A stretch of 42,469 nt of DNA from an uncultured Bryobacteraceae bacterium (GTDB lineage Bacteria; Acidobacteriota; Terriglobia; Bryobacterales; Bryobacteraceae): positions 1-42,469 of the forward strand of contig CALJAM010000032.1 of the NCBI GenBank assembly GCA_938027685.1, in the 5' to 3' direction. Positions 39,880-42,469 of the stretch are shown piece after piece. The notes under the pieces were generated by a model, which worked only from the letters and a program-made list of their open reading frames with translations, ran no database searches and was not told the DNA's origin. Within the stretch, counting starts at the first letter, position 1; every line of letters starts with the position of its first letter. The position numbers and the translations under genes were made by a program.

Positions 39880-42469
39880 TCAGTACTGGAAGCGGATGCC
39901 CATGCGGAACTGCCGTTCCGCGCTGGCCGAGGTGATGCACATGAAGTTGTTCAGGGCATTGATGCTCCCGTCCGGGTTGAGCCGCATGGCGCCGGCGCCT
40001 CCGGCCGGATTGCCCCAGCGCGGCGTGTTCGTGCCGTTGCGGGCTTCCATGCGGAACTCCATCTTGACCCGCTCAGTCAACCGGAACTCCTTGTAGAGGG
40101 CCGGGTCGATCCGCCAGAAGCCGGGCCCGTAGAGCAGGTTGCGGCCCGTGGTGCCCGGCCGGTAGACGGGGTTGCGCGGATCGAAGTAAAACAGCGGGTC
40201 GCGGAAGGAGTTGGGGTCGTAGTAGGGCTGGTCGGGTCCCTTGCCGCCCAGTTTGCGCACGGGACCGATCTGGTCGGCGGTCTGCGTGCAGCCGATGCAC
40301 AGCAGCGAGGAGCCGGAGCCGGTCACGGTGAAGGGAGTGCCCGTGTAAGCGAAGAACATGCCGTTGAACTTCCAGCCGCCCAGGATCTTGTCCACGATGC
40401 CGCTCAGGTTGTACGTGCGGCCCGCCCCGAAGGGTAGCTCGTAGACCCAGCCGATGGAGAAGCTGTGACGGCGGTCTTCGCTGGAGGGCGCGTAATTACG
40501 GGCAATCATTGGCTCCCAGTGCCAGAGGGACAGGCCGGCCCAGCCATTGTCCTCCGCCATGTTCATGTAGCGACCCCAGGTGTAAGCACCCTTGAAGAAC
40601 AGACCACGGCTGAAGGATTTGTTCATGGTCACTTGCAGGGAGTTGTACGTACCGTAGCCGATGCCGTCCCACATGTTCGCGGCGATCGTGCGACCATGCA
40701 GCTTCGCCAGCGGGAGGTTGCGCGTGTCACCGCCCAGGCCGGGGCCGACCGTATTGATATTGCGGTCCAGCATCTGGTGAATCGTCCGCGTCGCAACGTA
40801 GCCCGCCGAGATCACCGTGTCCAAGGGGAGCTTGCGTTCGACGATGAAGTTCCACGACTGGATGTAGCCGCGGTGCAACATGCCGCCCCACGGGCTGCGC
40901 GGACCCATGTCGATGTTGACGGGAAGCGTTAACGTACCCTTGCTGATGTCCGGCGTGGGCACGTCCGGGACGCCCTTGTCAAGCGTGTTGTACCAGCCGT
41001 AAGTCGGATCGCGGAATTCGGCGCCGGCCGTCCCTGCGCTCCAACTTCCCGTCAAAGTGGCCGGGTAAAGTCCGCGCAACGGCCGGCCGAAAGGCAATGG
41101 GTCATACGTGATGCCGTAGCCGCTGCGCACCACCCAGTTCTCGCCCACGCGATAGGCGAAACCCACGCGCGGCGCGAACAGCTTCTTGCTCACCTCGATG
41201 CCCGCGTTCCAGGGCACGTTGCCGATCCCACCCAGGTAGACCGTGTTCGTATACGGATCCCAGCGCTCGATACCGCGGTCGCCTCGGTTGATCAGCGGGA
41301 AGTATTCGTAGCGCAGCCCGAGGTTGAGCGTCAGCCGCCGTGTCGCCTGCCAGCGATCGCGGACGTACCAGGCATACTGCCACTCGCGGGTCTTCATCAG
41401 GAAGAACTGGATCGATTTCGAGTAACTGGTAACCAAGCCGAGCAAAGCACTGGCATAGCTATTGAGCACGCGCGCGGTCTGCCCGGGGACCACCGTCGGC
41501 CCGCTGCCGAAGGTGATGGCGCCGCGCGGGTTGGCCGTCTCCGGCTGCCAGTGGTTCATCTCCAGGCGCCGCGGCTCGAATCCCCAGCGGAATTCGTGGG
41601 CGCCGCGAATCTTGCTGAAATTCACCGGGCCGGTGTAGGTGCGCTCACGGCGTTCCAGCGGCAGCCAGGTCTCGCACAGCCCCCAACCGCTGAACCCGGT
41701 GTAAAAGCAGGGCACGCCGCTGTAGCGCATGTCGTTGGCATACTGGCGGCCGCCGTTGGTGCCGGGGATCTTGAACACGTCCAGACCCCAGTTCTTGCCC
41801 TGGCCGATGCCCAGTACGTCCTGGTCATGGCGCTGGTAGCCGAAAACTGCGTCGAACATGAAGGTCGGCGAGAAGGTATAAGTCACGCCGAAGCTGGGCA
41901 TGTTGACGCGCACGTCGCCCACGCCGGCCGTGCCGATGTTGGGGCCGACCATTTCGCCGAAGATATGCTTGCCTGTCACGGGAGCGCCCATCCGGCTCAG
42001 CTTGCCCCATACGACCGCCTTGCCCGATGGGTTCCAGTTGACTTTCAAGTCGTAGTTGCGCCGGTCGAACTTCAACGAACCCGAGGCTCCGAAGTTGCCG
42101 GAGAGGTTATTTGCCGGATCAACCGGGGAGACCTGATTGGGCAACGGAATCAGTTTCTGAATCTGATCGAAGATCGGGTGGATGCGGTTCTTCGGGATGA
42201 TGTTGTTGGGGAAGGGCTGGCGAGTCCGCGGATCCCCTCCCACCGTGGTGGCCGGATCGTAGACCACCGAGAAGGCTGCCCCGCAAACCGTGCAGCCCGG
42301 CCACGTGCTGAAGTTGCCCTCCCGGAAGGTTGCGGGCGGAACCGACCAATTGCCCGAGCCTCCCTGCCGGTAATAGGTTCCCTCGAAGCTGAAAAAGTAG
42401 AAAAGCTTGTCCTTCCGGATGGGTCCGCCGATGGTGCCGCCGAATTGGTTGAAGATGTCCTTGGGCTTC
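39880..42469 (-). CDS. TonB-dependent receptor of the Oar/adhesin type, 5' end cut by window edge
   Basis: At least 863 codons, open to the right edge; the start lies outside. The first visible residues (NQFGGTIGGPIRKDKLFYFF, SFEGTYYRQ) are typical of the large Acidobacteria receptors that begin with a carboxypeptidase-like domain and a TonB plug. The barrel follows (VNWNPSGKAVVWGKLSRMGA; ARVGFAYRVGENWVVRSGYG-like stretches; SWNFIVERKLPLDTVISAGY; GLFFKGAYTWGRYMNMAED) and ends in an aromatic residue (RMGIRFQY), as outer-membrane barrels do. It probably takes up glycans, peptides or siderophores. Two Cys pairs (GCTVCG near the visible start, LCIGC near the end) are unusual for a barrel. An intrinsic terminator follows. 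Confidence 0.92.
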   Translation of the reverse strand, partial: KPKDIFNQFGGTIGGPIRKDKLFYFFSFEGTYYRQGGSGNWSVPPATFREGNFSTWPGCTVCGAAFSVVYDPATTVGGDPRTRQPFPNNIIPKNRIHPIFDQIQKLIPLPNQVSPVDPANNLSGNFGASGSLKFDRRNYDLKVNWNPSGKAVVWGKLSRMGAPVTGKHIFGEMVGPNIGTAGVGDVRVNMPSFGVTYTFSPTFMFDAVFGYQRHDQDVLGIGQGKNWGLDVFKIPGTNGGRQYANDMRYSGVPCFYTGFSGWGLCETWLPLERRERTYTGPVNFSKIRGAHEFRWGFEPRRLEMNHWQPETANPRGAITFGSGPTVVPGQTARVLNSYASALLGLVTSYSKSIQFFLMKTREWQYAWYVRDRWQATRRLTLNLGLRYEYFPLINRGDRGIERWDPYTNTVYLGGIGNVPWNAGIEVSKKLFAPRVGFAYRVGENWVVRSGYGITYDPLPFGRPLRGLYPATLTGSWSAGTAGAEFRDPTYGWYNTLDKGVPDVPTPDISKGTLTLPVNIDMGPRSPWGGMLHRGYIQSWNFIVERKLPLDTVISAGYVATRTIHQMLDRNINTVGPGLGGDTRNLPLAKLHGRTIAANMWDGIGYGTYNSLQVTMNKSFSRGLFFKGAYTWGRYMNMAEDNGWAGLSLWHWEPMIARNYAPSSEDRRHSFSIGWVYELPFGAGRTYNLSGIVDKILGGWKFNGMFFAYTGTPFTVTGSGSSLLCIGCTQTADQIGPVRKLGGKGPDQPYYDPNSFRDPLFYFDPRNPVYRPGTTGRNLLYGPGFWRIDPALYKEFRLTERVKMEFRMEARNGTNTPRWGNPAGGAGAMRLNPDGSINALNNFMCITSASAERQFRMGIRFQY

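Noticed and set aside
1-42469. CRISPR arrays, tRNA or rRNA genes, insertion sequences, prophage
   Set aside because: No regularly spaced repeats, cloverleaf-like sequence, transposase or integrase motif was seen on either strand.

Overview
The window is about 42.5 kb of high-GC DNA with dense genes on both strands and several tightly packed minus-strand operons. The gene content suggests an Acidobacteriota chromosome, probably Bryobacterales/Solibacter-like. The clues are a very large TonB-dependent receptor of the Oar/adhesin type at the right edge, paired MacB-like permeases, a Tat-tagged Gfo/Idh/MocA oxidoreductase, a Ycf48-like beta-propeller and hopanoid tailoring genes. This assignment is an inference from gene families; no rRNA or other taxonomic marker is present. 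I found no tRNA, CRISPR array, intact insertion sequence or prophage.

Layout. 1-5.2 kb: a membrane protein cut by the left edge, a tiny secreted peptide with a strong Shine-Dalgarno, a hypothetical protein, an XRE/S24-like regulator divergent from ubiX, and a LacI regulator preceded by a tandem 23-bp repeat. 5.3-8.8 kb: a minus-strand operon mlaE-mlaF-mlaD-hpnK (lipid ABC transporter plus hopanoid deacetylase). 8.9-11.6 kb: a P1-family peptidase, a decayed HEPN-MNT toxin-antitoxin pair and a DUF362 protein. 11.6-19.7 kb: a membrane spermidine-synthase-like protein, then a convergent five-gene operon (polyferredoxin, lipoprotein, Tat-tagged DUF362, radical SAM, Memo-AMMECR1 fusion). 20.7-24.9 kb: an operon with a LolA-like protein, hpnJ, two small DMT-type half transporters and hpnI. 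25-32 kb: single genes (FlK-like thioesterase, Ycf48-like protein, CpaF ATPase, ECF sigma factor, oxidoreductase, speA). 32-42.5 kb: a fused TssB-TssC sheath protein beside a protein with a hydrophobic hairpin, two MacB-like permeases, queG, a TPR protein and the TonB receptor.

Two systems stand out. First, hpnI, hpnJ and hpnK, which together make the cyclitol-ether head group of composite hopanoids, are all here but in two operons, each also carrying lipid-movement genes (MlaEFD in one; a DMT pair and a LolA-like protein in the other). This suggests a make-flip-traffic module. Second, the AmmeMemoRadiSam set is built with export signals: a lipobox on the Memo-AMMECR1 fusion, Tat-like N termini on the radical SAM and DUF362 proteins, and a membrane polyferredoxin heading the operon. 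This suggests a version of this poorly understood system that works at or outside the membrane.
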